From Chlorobium sp. (lineage in GTDB: Bacteria > Bacteroidota > Chlorobiia > Chlorobiales > Chlorobiaceae): DNA of 64,000 nt. The stretch covers positions 62,001 through 126,000 of the forward strand of contig JANQHB010000033.1 in the NCBI GenBank assembly GCA_028277225.1, given 5' to 3'. Positions 18,366 through 27,378 of the stretch are shown one piece after another. Each line of letters starts with the position of its first letter. Within the stretch, counting starts at the first letter, position 1. A model generated the notes under the pieces. The model did no database searches, was not told where the DNA came from, and saw only the letters and a program-made list of their open reading frames with translations. A program made the translations under genes and the position numbers.

Positions 18366-19550
18366 ATGCACACACTCCATCTCAAACCCCGCGAACACCG
18401 CAGACTATTCAAGGGGCATCTCTGGTGTTTCAGCAACGAACTCCGGTCTGTACCTAAGGATATTGCTGCTGGAGAAACAGTCAGACTTTACACCCATGAA
18501 AACAACCTTGTCGGAACGGGATTCTACAACCCGAATTCGCTGATAGCATTCAGGTTACTGTCAAGAACGGGGGATATTCCCGATAAACCATTTTTCAGCA
18601 ATACAATCAACCGTGCTCTTGATCTGAGAAAAAAAATATATCCCGACCATGATACAAACGCATTCAGGCTCGTACATGGTGAGTCCGACGGGCTTCCCGG
18701 GCTGGTAATAGACAAATTCAATACAGCATTTGTCCTGCAGGCCTATTCAGCAGGCATGGACCGGCACCTGCCGCTTGTTGCCGACGTTCTCAGGGAACTC
18801 TACAATCCTTCATCGATAATTGTTCGAAACGAATCGGGACTGAGAGAACTGGAAGGCCTGCCGCTTTATAAAAACATGGTTCACGGTTCCGAAGCAGATG
18901 CCTGCCAGGTTATTCATGATACAGGCCTGCGCTATACTGTCAATCTTCTTGAAGGACACAAAACAGGATTCTTTCTCGATCAACGCAATAACAGGCGGAT
19001 GGTTCGCAGGCTTGCCGGGGGGGCGGAGACACTTGACGTCTTTACAAGCGACGGCGGCTTCGGGATCAACGCCCTTTTCGGCGGAGCAACGTCAGCAACA
19101 ATGATCGACATTTCCCGTTCAGCCCTGGAGCGGGCATCCGAAAATGCGGCACTCAACGATCTTTCAAACTATTCTCTCATCGAAGGCGACGCTTTCGAGG
19201 TCATGAAACAACTGGATTCGGATAAAAAACGCTTTGACCTTGTCATACTTGACCCTCCAAGCTTCACGAAAAGCAGAAAAAATCTCCCCGCTGCACTGCA
19301 TGCCTATAAAAAACTGAACAGGCTCGGCCTGCGGCTTGTAAAAAACAGCGGTTTCCTGGCAACGGCATCCTGCTCTCACCATGTATCGGAAGATGACTTC
19401 CTCAAAGCGATCTTTCAGGCATCACTTTCCGAGAAAAAACACCTTCGTCTCGTCTACAAGAGTTCGCAGCCTGCCGATCATCCTGTCCTTCTCTCCATGC
19501 CCGAAACACAGTACCTGAAATTCGTCTGTTTTTATGTCTGCGACTTGTAG
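18366..19550 (+). CDS. rlmI: class I SAM-dependent rRNA methyltransferase, RlmI family
   Basis: A 394-residue methyltransferase of the RlmI (YccW, 23S rRNA m5C) family. The N-terminal PUA-like domain is marked by [16 protein letters not shown]. The central EEHD-type domain has [15 protein letters not shown], and the Rossmann core has [14 protein letters not shown] (SAM site) and [12 protein letters not shown] (catalytic-loop motif). An rRNA cytosine-5 target is inferred from the family. It ends in a convergent gap with gad, separated by a hairpin. Confidence 0.88.
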   Translation: MHTLHLKPREHRRLFKGHLWCFSNELRSVPKDIAAGETVRLYTHENNLVGTGFYNPNSLIAFRLLSRTGDIPDKPFFSNTINRALDLRKKIYPDHDTNAFRLVHGESDGLPGLVIDKFNTAFVLQAYSAGMDRHLPLVADVLRELYNPSSIIVRNESGLRELEGLPLYKNMVHGSEADACQVIHDTGLRYTVNLLEGHKTGFFLDQRNNRRMVRRLAGGAETLDVFTSDGGFGINALFGGATSATMIDISRSALERASENAALNDLSNYSLIEGDAFEVMKQLDSDKKRFDLVILDPPSFTKSRKNLPAALHAYKKLNRLGLRLVKNSGFLATASCSHHVSEDDFLKAIFQASLSEKKHLRLVYKSSQPADHPVLLSMPETQYLKFVCFYVCDL

Positions 19551-19551
19551 T

Positions 19552-19578
19552 GGAAACCATGAGGCCGCCATGGTTTCC
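19552..19578. terminator. hairpin between converging rlmI and gad
   Basis: A perfect 10-bp stem, GGAAACCATG pairing with CATGGTTTCC around a 7-base loop, lies two bases after the rlmI stop. There is no T run on either side, so it may protect transcript ends or terminate weakly for both genes. Confidence 0.5.
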
Positions 19579-19596
19579 GGCTGAACGGGCTTTTCT

Positions 19597-21006
19597 TCAG
19601 CAAATAAGCTCACTATTGTCGGGCTGGGCGGGTATCGACTTTTCACCTGGCTTCAACCGGCTCAATTCCGACGTTGCCGCCAGTATATCTTCGACAAGGT
19701 CATCGGCAACTTCCCTACTCATTTTTTCACGAATAACCGCCCGGAGGCAGGTGACGCTTTCAGCATTGCCCGGCATGGTGTAGGCAGGTACGATCCATCC
19801 TCTTTCCCGAAGCTTATGTGACAGATCAAATGCGCTATACGGCAGCTCCGGCCTGACAGACAAGGCAACAAGCGGCAGCGACCGGTCATCGCTCAGAATA
19901 TCGAACTGATCTGTTTCGACCAGGCGCTTCCGGATATAGTCTGCATTGCGCTTGAGGGCCTTCATGACATTGGTATACCCCTCCCTTCCAAGACGGAGAA
20001 AATTGTAATACTGGCCGAGCACTCCTGATGCGGGACGCGAAAAGTTGAGATTGAATGTTTCCATTTCGCCTCCGAGATAGTTGACCTTGAAGACCAGTTC
20101 CTCGGGAAGCTGACTTCTGTCACGCCATACAGCCCATCCGATACCGGGATAGCAGAGACCGTATTTATGTCCCGAGACGTTTATCGACCGCACAAGAGAC
20201 AGACGGAAATCCCATTCGAGATCAGGATAGAGAAACGGTGCGACAAAGCCGCCGCTCGCGGCATCCACATGAAGAGGGATATCAAAACCTTTTGCTTCGT
20301 TGAGCTCCGCAAGAACATCGTTGATCTCTTTTACCGGCTCGAATTCGCCGGTAAACGTGCTCCCGAGAACAGCGCAGACACCAATGGTATTTTCGTCAAC
20401 AGCATCCGCAACCAGTTCCGGAGTGATCACATACCGACCAACCTCCAGAGGGATATATTTACACTCGACATCAAAATACCGTGCAAATTTTTTCCAGCAG
20501 ATCTGAACATTGTTCCCCAGAACAATGTTCGGCCTGTCGGTCGAAAGACCTCGCTCACTGCGCCTTTTTCTCCAGTTCCATTTCATCGCCAGACCGACCA
20601 GCATGATCGCTTCCGAAGAGCCGATAGTCGCTGTTCCGACAGCGCCGTCGCTATGGCTCGATGGTGCATGGAAAAGGTTTGCAAGAATGTTGACACATCG
20701 CTCGAGTATTTTAATGACATGAGGATATTCATCTTCATCAGCCAGATTGTAATGCAATCCCTGCTGGATCAGTTCATCGCCTTCCGGCTCCATCCATGTT
20801 GAACAGAAAGACGCAAGATTCTGCACCGGTCTTCCATCCAGACAAAGTTCATCACGGATAAGACGGTATGCAGTTCTCTCCGAAACCGAGCGTTCGGGCA
20901 GCTCGAATTTTGGAATTGGCTCCGTCATATAACGGCTGGCATAGGTACACGATGAATACTTCTCATGATCATCCATCGCCCCAATATTGCGTTGTTTCTT
21001 GACCAT
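19597..21006 (-). CDS. gadB: glutamate decarboxylase
   Basis: A PLP-dependent group II decarboxylase converting glutamate to GABA and CO2. The 469-residue length, SRYMTEPIPKFELPE start, HVDAASGGFVAPFLYPD and the PLP-lysine motif SINVSGHKYG are all glutamate-decarboxylase type. It stands alone: no GABA/glutamate antiporter (gadC) or GABA transaminase is nearby, so a role in acid resistance or GABA metabolism cannot be decided. Start ATG at 21006; Met11 is a possible later start. Confidence 0.93.
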   Translation of the reverse strand: MVKKQRNIGAMDDHEKYSSCTYASRYMTEPIPKFELPERSVSERTAYRLIRDELCLDGRPVQNLASFCSTWMEPEGDELIQQGLHYNLADEDEYPHVIKILERCVNILANLFHAPSSHSDGAVGTATIGSSEAIMLVGLAMKWNWRKRRSERGLSTDRPNIVLGNNVQICWKKFARYFDVECKYIPLEVGRYVITPELVADAVDENTIGVCAVLGSTFTGEFEPVKEINDVLAELNEAKGFDIPLHVDAASGGFVAPFLYPDLEWDFRLSLVRSINVSGHKYGLCYPGIGWAVWRDRSQLPEELVFKVNYLGGEMETFNLNFSRPASGVLGQYYNFLRLGREGYTNVMKALKRNADYIRKRLVETDQFDILSDDRSLPLVALSVRPELPYSAFDLSHKLRERGWIVPAYTMPGNAESVTCLRAVIREKMSREVADDLVEDILAATSELSRLKPGEKSIPAQPDNSELIC

Positions 21007-21160
21007 TGTTGTGCAGCTTTGTTTTATGATTGTATTGTAGAGGCTTTCCGACGGCTCATATCATGAAACGAAACATCAATCTGATCGGCCAATATACGAA
21101 ACACTTACATCAGGCGCATTGGGAACCAATATTGAAAAAAGATATAATACTATAGTCATG

Positions 21161-21742
21161 CTATGCCATACGGGTGATCATTTCGTAGACTTCCCGCCAT
21201 GACGCTGCACGCGGAGGCTCTATATCCATGTTCGTACTGTTTGCAAAACAGATGGTCCTGATGCCTTTATTTCTAAGTTTCTGAATATTTTCAGGACTGT
21301 CCTCGACATAGATATCGGCACCGACCTCGGATTTCTCTTTCATAAAACAGAGATCCCAGTAGGGTATTCCGTGACCGTCAAGCCAGGCCACAGTCTGCTG
21401 TACTGCCGAAGCATGAGAATAGTGAATGTAGAGGCGGTGAGTAACAATCCTTATGTGAAATCCCTCATCGGACAGTTTTCTGAGATATTTTCTCGCTCCG
21501 GGGATCATAGGCATCGTCCTGAAAAGCTCTCTCTGATACAGGGCATATCGATGAAGGCTTTCATACTGTTTTTTACTTACGATACCCCACTCTTTGAGGC
21601 CATAGGAGACTTTTTCCGGCAGACTTTCAATCGATGTTTCAAACCATTCTGCCGCGATCTCCCTCATGCGCCCGTAAAAATCCGCACAGACACCATCCAG
21701 ATCAACCCCGATAACCGGCCTGTTTTTTTCTTTCATATCCAT
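21161..21742 (-). CDS. 5'-nucleotidase-like HAD hydrolase (NT5C type)
   Basis: A 193-residue haloacid-dehalogenase-fold protein. Motif I is [13 protein letters not shown] (two catalytic Asp), motif II lies in RIVTHRL, and motif IV in VEDSPENIQ. The DVDGV-type start and size match the 5'(3')-deoxyribonucleotidase NT5C group. The true substrate is uncertain. Confidence 0.75.
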   Translation of the reverse strand: MDMKEKNRPVIGVDLDGVCADFYGRMREIAAEWFETSIESLPEKVSYGLKEWGIVSKKQYESLHRYALYQRELFRTMPMIPGARKYLRKLSDEGFHIRIVTHRLYIHYSHASAVQQTVAWLDGHGIPYWDLCFMKEKSEVGADIYVEDSPENIQKLRNKGIRTICFANSTNMDIEPPRAASWREVYEMITRMA

Positions 21743-21805
21743 GCTGTGAAATGTCGCTTATTTTCTAAACCGCTGATACAAGCTTGCCCTGCTGAACCAT
21801 TAAAC

Positions 21806-21829
21806 AAATCAACAGATCAACAATTCAAC
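21806..21829. repeat. octamer tandem repeat (AAATCAAC-type)
   Basis: Three units, AAATCAAC, AGATCAAC and AATTCAAC, in a row, followed by AAATGAAT. It adjoins the inverted-repeat element at 21843. Its period is 8 rather than the 7 seen elsewhere in the window. Confidence 0.6.
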
Positions 21830-21842
21830 AAATGAATGATTC

Positions 21843-21987
21843 AGGGCACTTTTTTTTATTGTCTATGAGCGACTCAAGTGCAAGGCGAACGGAGCACAGA
21901 AACCGGAGTGTACATGAAGTACATGAGGATTTCGAGCACCGCTCAACGACGCAATTGAATCGTGTAATAAATAAAAAAAGGTGCCCT
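21843..21987. mobile_element. 145-bp MITE-like element abutting the cnoX stop
   Basis: The left end AGGGCACTTTTTTTTATT and the right end AATAAATAAAAAAAGGTGCC form inverted termini, starting AGGGCAC and ending GTGCCCT. The interior holds the self-complementary ACCGGAGTGTACATGAAGTA tract and CGAGCACCGCTCAACGACGC. It is non-coding and ends exactly at the stop codon of the neighbouring gene on its right. From memory similar sequences occur in many bacterial genomes; this was not checked. Confidence 0.7.
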
Positions 21988-22800
21988 TCAATACAATGCC
22001 CTGTCAAACACTCTCCTGTGCTTCACCGTAACAGGATCTCCCTCGCCAAGGTAACGGAATATGGCGATACAAGCCTTGCGTGCCCCGTCATCATCATAAT
22101 ATCTGTTTTCCCTGATAACCGAAATAAACGCTTCAAGCGCTGCATCAAAATTCTCGTCACGCAAGGCATCGAGAGCTTTCCGATATGTTTTCTTTACCGC
22201 GTCCTCTTCGAAATTCTGAGTATTTTTCATAAGAAGAGCGCTTATTATCCGGGCCGAATCGGCAAGATCGACAGATTCAGACTCTCCCTCGATAAACCCG
22301 ATAAGTTCTGCGGCCCTTTCAGGTGACGAAAACAGCTGAAGCCTGATCACTTCTGCCGCAGCTTTTGCATTTTCCGGTTCGTTTTCAAGTATTTCTTCAA
22401 GGATTCCAACGGCACCGGTTTTATCGCCCATTGATGCAAGGCGTTTTGCTTCAGCAAGATGCTCCGCATATTTCCCGGGAAGATTTTTCCTCAGCCATTG
22501 TTCGATCTGCAATTCCGGCAGGGCACCGACAAACTCATCGGCCAAAGAGCCGTCAATAAACAGTTTCACCGCAGGAATGCTCATGATACCATAGTCGCGT
22601 GCAAGATCAGGATACTCTTCGGTATTGATCTTGACAAGCAAACACGCTCCCTGGTATTTTGAAGCCACGTTTTCGAGAACAGGACCCAGCATCCTGCACG
22701 GTCCGCACCATTCCGCCCAAAAATCCACAATAACAGGCACTTCCCTGCTTTTCCGGAGAACATCTCTTTGAAAATCAAATGAACTATTCTGCATGATCAT
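21988..22800 (-). CDS. cnoX: thioredoxin-TPR chaperedoxin (CnoX/YbbN-like)
   Basis: A 270-residue protein with an N-terminal thioredoxin domain (residues 1-110, active site AEWCGPCRM, Cys32 and Cys35) fused to a helical TPR region (residues 115-270). This is the CnoX/YbbN layout, a holdase chaperone that protects proteins from oxidation and hands them to GroEL/DnaK. E. coli CnoX lacks the CxxC pair; this one keeps it, so it may also reduce disulfides (inference). Start at 22800 or Met3 at 22794. Confidence 0.9.
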   Translation of the reverse strand: MIMQNSSFDFQRDVLRKSREVPVIVDFWAEWCGPCRMLGPVLENVASKYQGACLLVKINTEEYPDLARDYGIMSIPAVKLFIDGSLADEFVGALPELQIEQWLRKNLPGKYAEHLAEAKRLASMGDKTGAVGILEEILENEPENAKAAAEVIRLQLFSSPERAAELIGFIEGESESVDLADSARIISALLMKNTQNFEEDAVKKTYRKALDALRDENFDAALEAFISVIRENRYYDDDGARKACIAIFRYLGEGDPVTVKHRRVFDRALY

Positions 22801-22970
22801 TCTGTTATATTAGCATAGCAACAGGCATTGGCAACTTCTTGAGTATGCTTGTGTTTTCCGTACAGAGAACATCTGCTTGCCATACGTACTGACTGAGAAG
22901 AAATTAAAAACTGAATTATGAATCGACCATTCAATTGAATTGCAAAATATTCAACCAAACTCTTTTGCCC

Positions 22971-23507
22971 ATGAATGTGCTAAAAAAAGCAACAATCCTG
23001 CTTATCCTTACCTTTTGTTCACATACAGTCCTCCTTGCGACACACCATGCAGAAAAACCTGAAACCAGGCCGGTTAAAAAAGAAAATCTGGACCTGACAT
23101 TCAGTGAGGATTTTACGATCGACGACTCGAAAAAAACCGGAAGCATCACGGTCCTGATCGACAAGACGAGAAATACTGAAGGAATTATCGGTATCGCTCT
23201 TTTCAACAGCGACAGAGGTTTTCCCGATAAACCCGAAAAGGCTGTAGCAAAAGCGATGATTGAAGCTGGAGAATGCGGCAATGAACTTGTCCTGGGCAAT
23301 ATTCCATACGGAACGTACGCTCTCAGTATTCTTCACGATGAAAACAGGAACGGAAAAATGGACAAGACATGGATCGGCAAACCCAAAGAAGGATTCGGAA
23401 CGTCCAACAACCCGATAATCAAATATGGACCTCCCGAATTCGATGAATCCATCTTTATCGTCGACAGCGAAACCGTCAGCATGACCATAGATATGAACTA
23501 TTTCTGA
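22971..23507 (+). CDS. DUF2141 domain secreted protein
   Basis: A 178-residue protein with a signal peptide (residues 1-22) and a DUF2141 domain: GSITVLIDKTRNTEGIIGIA, LGNIPYGTYALSILHDENRN and the acidic GKMDKTWIGKPKEGFG. The domain is a periplasmic or outer-membrane-associated beta sandwich of unknown function. I chose ATG 22971, where the signal peptide starts, not the in-frame ATG at 22935. It is the first gene before the YnbE-YdbL-YdbH set, 41 bases upstream, and could belong to that operon. Confidence 0.82.
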   Translation: MNVLKKATILLILTFCSHTVLLATHHAEKPETRPVKKENLDLTFSEDFTIDDSKKTGSITVLIDKTRNTEGIIGIALFNSDRGFPDKPEKAVAKAMIEAGECGNELVLGNIPYGTYALSILHDENRNGKMDKTWIGKPKEGFGTSNNPIIKYGPPEFDESIFIVDSETVSMTIDMNYF

Positions 23508-23548
23508 TCGTCACCGCTCGCTGTTTTTTTTAATATAACAGGCTAACT

Positions 23549-23755
23549 ATGAAACAATCCTCACGCACAGTAAAACTTGTCATTGCGGCAGCAGTTGCCG
23601 GCATGACACTTTTTTCCTGTAAACCCACCGTCAAGGTGGAAGCGCCGGAAAAACCGATTACAATCAACATGAATATCAAGATCGATCATGAAATCAGAGT
23701 CAAGCTCGACAAGGATATTGAAAACATGCTCGATGAAAGACAAGACATCTTTTAA
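23549..23755 (+). CDS. ynbE: YnbE-family lipoprotein
   Basis: A 68-residue lipoprotein: signal peptide with lipobox TLFSC (Cys25), then KPTVKVEAPEKPITINMNIK, the conserved YnbE body. In E. coli YnbE is an outer-membrane lipoprotein that, with YdbL, works with the AsmA-like YdbH to move phospholipids across the envelope. Here it precedes ydbL by 13 bases and heads the set, whereas the E. coli order is ydbH-ynbE-ydbL. Confidence 0.9.
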   Translation: MKQSSRTVKLVIAAAVAGMTLFSCKPTVKVEAPEKPITINMNIKIDHEIRVKLDKDIENMLDERQDIF

Positions 23756-23768
23756 ACCGGAGATTGAT

Positions 23769-24125
23769 ATGAAAACACCGAACAATGCCTTTACCTTCTA
23801 TTCCGTGAAAATGCTTCTGCTTTTCATGACAATGCTGTTCTGTTTCAGCCCGAACCTTCTGGCACTTGATCTCGATACCGCGCTGTCAAAAGGTCTTGCC
23901 GGAGAGGTCGACAACGGATACCTCGAAATCCCCCCCGATGCGGGTAACGAGGCAGGAAGTCTTGTCAATTCGGTCAACACCAAACGGCGCACAGCATATG
24001 CGGAGATTGCCAGAAAAAACGGTGTCACTCCTGAAGTTGCAGGTCAGGCTACGTTTGAAAAGCGTTATCCCGGTTTTCCTGCCGGCACCTGGGTAAAAAT
24101 ACAGGGAAGGTGGAATCAGAAATAG
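23769..24125 (+). CDS. ydbL: YdbL-family DUF1318 periplasmic protein
   Basis: A 118-residue secreted protein with a signal peptide (to about residue 33, ending LLALDLDTA) and the DUF1318 core: ALSKGLAGEVDNGYLE, then VNTKRRTAYAEIARKNGVT. ATG 23769 follows a GGAGA ribosome site; an overlapping in-frame ATG at 23688 lies inside ynbE and is not supported. In E. coli YdbL modulates the YdbH-YnbE bridge. The YdbH gene starts 10 bases later. Confidence 0.9.
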   Translation: MKTPNNAFTFYSVKMLLLFMTMLFCFSPNLLALDLDTALSKGLAGEVDNGYLEIPPDAGNEAGSLVNSVNTKRRTAYAEIARKNGVTPEVAGQATFEKRYPGFPAGTWVKIQGRWNQK

Positions 24126-24135
24126 GTTTCCCGCC

Positions 24136-26265
24136 GTGAAATGGCTGATTCGTATTTCCCTTGCGGTATTGTCACTCGCTGTTCTTGCCGCTCTTCTCGC
24201 ATGGGCGTTATTTCCCCGGTACGCCCAGGACTTGGTCCAGAGGGCCATGGGAAACGCCGATATTATCATCAGGATAGACAAGCCCGGTCATCCGGGTTTG
24301 TCCGGCATACCGTTCGGCAAGCTTGAAGTGGTCTTCAAAGCACCACCCGACTCCTGCTCTGCGAAAACCTCAAGTTACATCATGAGCCTCCACCGGGGAG
24401 TAGTATCCTGGAAGAGATCAACAGCTCATGATAAAACGACGGCGTTAGACAAACAACGGTCATTCCCTTTAGAACTTTCTCTGAAGGCTGACTCGGTCAG
24501 CATCATCCAGGGGAAAAACGGCCTGCAGTTTTTCGACGAAAAACCTCATATGTCGATGCGAATGGATGCGGTTGGCAATGGCGGCCTCTTTCCCGCATTT
24601 CATCCTGTGTCTTTCAGGTACGGAATTGAAAAAGCAAGATTGCTTGTGAACGATCTGAGTTTCAAGGACATCTCTTATACAGTCAACATCGACAGGGAGG
24701 GTGCATGGCGGCAAAAACGCGCACCGATTGCCGTGAACGGACTTGACACCGAAACCGGATCAGTACCTGTATCGGATTTCAATGCGCTTTTCGGACAAGA
24801 AACAGATCCGGACAAACCATGCTTTCTCTCTTTTTATGACTGCTCGGTCAATCTGTTCGGCCTCAGGGCCCGAACGCCGAGAATAGATTTTGATCCAAAA
24901 AAACAGGAAACTTCGTTTACACTGACTCTCAGCGACGTTCCGCTCGGTACACTACCCGGTTTCAGGGGAACCGATCCGTCAAGACCTTTTGCTACAGGAA
25001 AACTGAGCGGCACCATCCCGGTATCAATAAGGGACTCGAAGCTCATGATACAGAATGCGTCGATCCGTTCAGACAGCAATACCGGTCTTCGATATTACAG
25101 CTCGGACCGTTCTCCCTGGCTGTCGATAGATTTAGCTTCACACCGCTCCGGACTTTTCAGTAAACTCGACGCCACAATACTGCTTGGCAAAAATTCCGAT
25201 ACCCGGCAGGCAGTCTCTCTCCAGAGCTTTTCTTCAAGTTTTCTTGGTGGAAAGCTTTCATCCGGCCCATCGAAATACGATCCCTCAAGAGGGAAGCTAT
25301 CCTATACATTCAAACTTGAGAATATTCGCCTGCCTGAACGCATCCGTCTTAATGGAGACTTCTCCGGAGACCTTAAGGGTTCACTGACCGGAACCATACC
25401 GATCTCATTCAAAAACGACGGCTATAGCATCAACAACGCCAGGATAACGTCAAAAGACAGCGGCTCGATCGTCCATAGCCCGCCACGAACGAAGAAGAAC
25501 GGTAATAAAAGCGTTATCGATACAAGCCCTCAAAGCACCACCTATCGTTACAGGGAACCTGATCTGGACATATCACGTACCATTGACGGAAAAACGGCAA
25601 TAGGTTTCGTTATGAACAGACTCACACGTGAAACAGGCGGAGGAACTGCCCTGTTTCTTTCCCCGAAAGGAACCCTCGAGCTCTGGCATGTCAAGAACAA
25701 TCCATCCCTGCTCACTGTCCACGATTTTTCCGCCGGCTTCATGAACGGTTCTCTTGCTCTTGACAAGGTCGATTATGACATGAAAAAACAGTCGGCGAGC
25801 ACCGAACTCGTTCTCAACAATATTCCCCTGCAGAAACTACTCGATCTGCAGGGTATGAAAAAAATTTTTGCTACCGGAAGTATAAGCGGCACGATACCCG
25901 TCATCATCGAAAAGGGGCGCTTCGAAATTCCCGAAGGAAATATGAATGCGGAACAGACAGGCACGATAATCTACTCAACAACAGAAGAAGAGCGTGCTGC
26001 TGCGAACGAAAGCATGAGAATCACCTATGAAGCCCTGAGCGATTTCCGATACAGCGAACTCGTTTCATCAATCAGGATGAGCCCGGACGGGCAATCAACC
26101 ATCCGGCTGAGTCTCAAGGGCGTCAACCCTTCATTCCAGGATGGCCGGCCCGTTCATCTGAACCTCAATGTCGAACAAAACCTGCTTGACCTACTCAGGA
26201 GCCTCACGATCACAAGCGTTCTTGAGCAGAAAATTTCAGAAAAAGCGATACAACAGAAACAATAA
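24136..26265 (+). CDS. ydbH: YdbH-like AsmA-superfamily envelope lipid transporter
   Basis: A 709-residue protein with one N-terminal membrane helix (residues 1-27) and a long beta-rich body with repeated patterns such as ATGKLSGTIPVSI, DFSGDLKGSLTGTIPISF and ATGSISGTIPVIIEKGRF. These GxxSGTIP repeats are typical of YdbH C-terminal (DctA-YdbH) domains. The protein is predicted to span the periplasm from the inner membrane as a hydrophobic groove for phospholipids. The start is GTG. It is shorter than E. coli YdbH (about 880 residues). Its direct succession to ynbE and ydbL makes the call firm. Confidence 0.88.
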   Translation: MKWLIRISLAVLSLAVLAALLAWALFPRYAQDLVQRAMGNADIIIRIDKPGHPGLSGIPFGKLEVVFKAPPDSCSAKTSSYIMSLHRGVVSWKRSTAHDKTTALDKQRSFPLELSLKADSVSIIQGKNGLQFFDEKPHMSMRMDAVGNGGLFPAFHPVSFRYGIEKARLLVNDLSFKDISYTVNIDREGAWRQKRAPIAVNGLDTETGSVPVSDFNALFGQETDPDKPCFLSFYDCSVNLFGLRARTPRIDFDPKKQETSFTLTLSDVPLGTLPGFRGTDPSRPFATGKLSGTIPVSIRDSKLMIQNASIRSDSNTGLRYYSSDRSPWLSIDLASHRSGLFSKLDATILLGKNSDTRQAVSLQSFSSSFLGGKLSSGPSKYDPSRGKLSYTFKLENIRLPERIRLNGDFSGDLKGSLTGTIPISFKNDGYSINNARITSKDSGSIVHSPPRTKKNGNKSVIDTSPQSTTYRYREPDLDISRTIDGKTAIGFVMNRLTRETGGGTALFLSPKGTLELWHVKNNPSLLTVHDFSAGFMNGSLALDKVDYDMKKQSASTELVLNNIPLQKLLDLQGMKKIFATGSISGTIPVIIEKGRFEIPEGNMNAEQTGTIIYSTTEEERAAANESMRITYEALSDFRYSELVSSIRMSPDGQSTIRLSLKGVNPSFQDGRPVHLNLNVEQNLLDLLRSLTITSVLEQKISEKAIQQKQ

Positions 26266-26463
26266 ACGTGATATATTCTACAAAATACCCCAATCCCATT
26301 GACGAACAGACATAAGAGGTGCTTCTCTGCATTGTCAGAGAGATGTGTGTTGATACGTGCATACTTCATCCGGACGAATTCCTGACCATCGAATACCCTG
26401 AACAACCGGGAATACATCTCTCCTGAAACAAGAGCAGCACCACCATTATAAAAGAAACCGGTT

Positions 26464-27057
26464 ATGCGTCCATTATTTCTTATGCTTCTGACACTGATCG
26501 TACTCTTACAATCCGTAAGTGCGGCCTCAAGCGACATCTCATATGATCACCATCCGGTTCTCCGTCTTTTTTCTCATGAAAAACCGGAAAAGGAAAAACG
26601 TCAGGAAATCCTTGAAAACAGAAAAGCCGGGAATGACGATCGCAGTAGCATCCACCTCCGGATATGGACAGGAAACGGCTCCCTTGGACAGCCGGATTTG
26701 TTTACATTCGGAGAAATAACCGTTATTGACTCACGACGCTCAAACCTTGAATGGTGGTTTGAGTTCACTTCCGATATCGATGCAGAATTTCTGCTCTGGC
26801 AGGTTTCCGAACGACCGTTCAGTGATCATCAAACGGATCATACGGCACCAGACGGACTTGTGGCGAGCGGCCCGGTTGTCATCATGAAAGGACCGGGACA
26901 CGATAATCTCTTTGATATAGATTTCGAGGAATTCTCCGGCCGGAGCGAGGAAAAAACACCTTCACACCGGAAAACCTGGTTCATACGCATTCTGGCGCTT
27001 GACGCACAGGGAAAACCTACAGGAAACCCGTCCAATACAGTTATTGCACACTTTTAA
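26464..27057 (+). CDS. secreted protein of unknown function
   Basis: A 197-residue protein with a clear signal peptide (MRPLFLMLLTLIVLLQSVSA). The body contains an acidic/basic linker at residues 35-60 and a beta-rich part, SNLEWWFEFTSDIDAEFLLW, followed by ILALDAQGKPTGNPSN near the end, which suggests a fibronectin-like beta sandwich. No family was recognised. It is 198 bases after ydbH and may or may not share its transcript. Confidence 0.65.
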   Translation: MRPLFLMLLTLIVLLQSVSAASSDISYDHHPVLRLFSHEKPEKEKRQEILENRKAGNDDRSSIHLRIWTGNGSLGQPDLFTFGEITVIDSRRSNLEWWFEFTSDIDAEFLLWQVSERPFSDHQTDHTAPDGLVASGPVVIMKGPGHDNLFDIDFEEFSGRSEEKTPSHRKTWFIRILALDAQGKPTGNPSNTVIAHF

Positions 27058-27076
27058 GCTGTTAACCCTTCCACCC

Positions 27077-27165
27077 AGACTGAGCGTTCCGACACGTCGG
27101 GATACAGCGGCATTCCCTGTGCCTTGCATCTGTAGCATGCTCGACAATCGCACAATTTAGGTTCC
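27077..27165. repeat. 89-bp inverted-end element, shares core with 37 kb copy
   Basis: Ends AGACTGAGCGTTCC and GCACAATTTAGGTTCC face each other. The core TACAGCGGCATTCCCTGTGC... (27103-27130) is identical, in reverse orientation, to 37303-37330. It also carries CCGACACGTCGGG, found inverted at 28575. It lies in a 320-base gap between two genes. Confidence 0.75.
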
Positions 27166-27331
27166 AGCATCATTGGATCTGCATAAGACTGTCATGCCCG
27201 CCCCCGAATTCCTACATTCTGGTATCTGTGCAGACCTTTCCCACATTATTGTAACCATCATCAACCCTTCATCAACACGAAAATATCACATAACCTGTTT
27301 TTTAAAATAAAGATACAGGCACAAAAAAGGA

Positions 27332-27347
27332 TTGGCACGATAATTGA
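27332..27347 (+). promoter_or_regulatory. sigma-54-like promoter
   Basis: TTGGCACGATAATTGA matches the -24/-12 consensus YTGGCACGNNNNTTGC at all positions except the final C of the -12 element, with exact spacing. It lies 32 bases before the start of the downstream gene and rpoN is encoded at 621-2066. No activator site was identified. Confidence 0.45.
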
Positions 27348-27378
27348 CAATGTATCTCTTAAAAAGGTACGCCTGTTA

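Noticed and set aside
22830..22850. TTGGCAACTTCTTGAG as a second sigma-54 promoter
   Set aside because: The spacing is one base short and ACG is not matched; weaker than the site at 27332.
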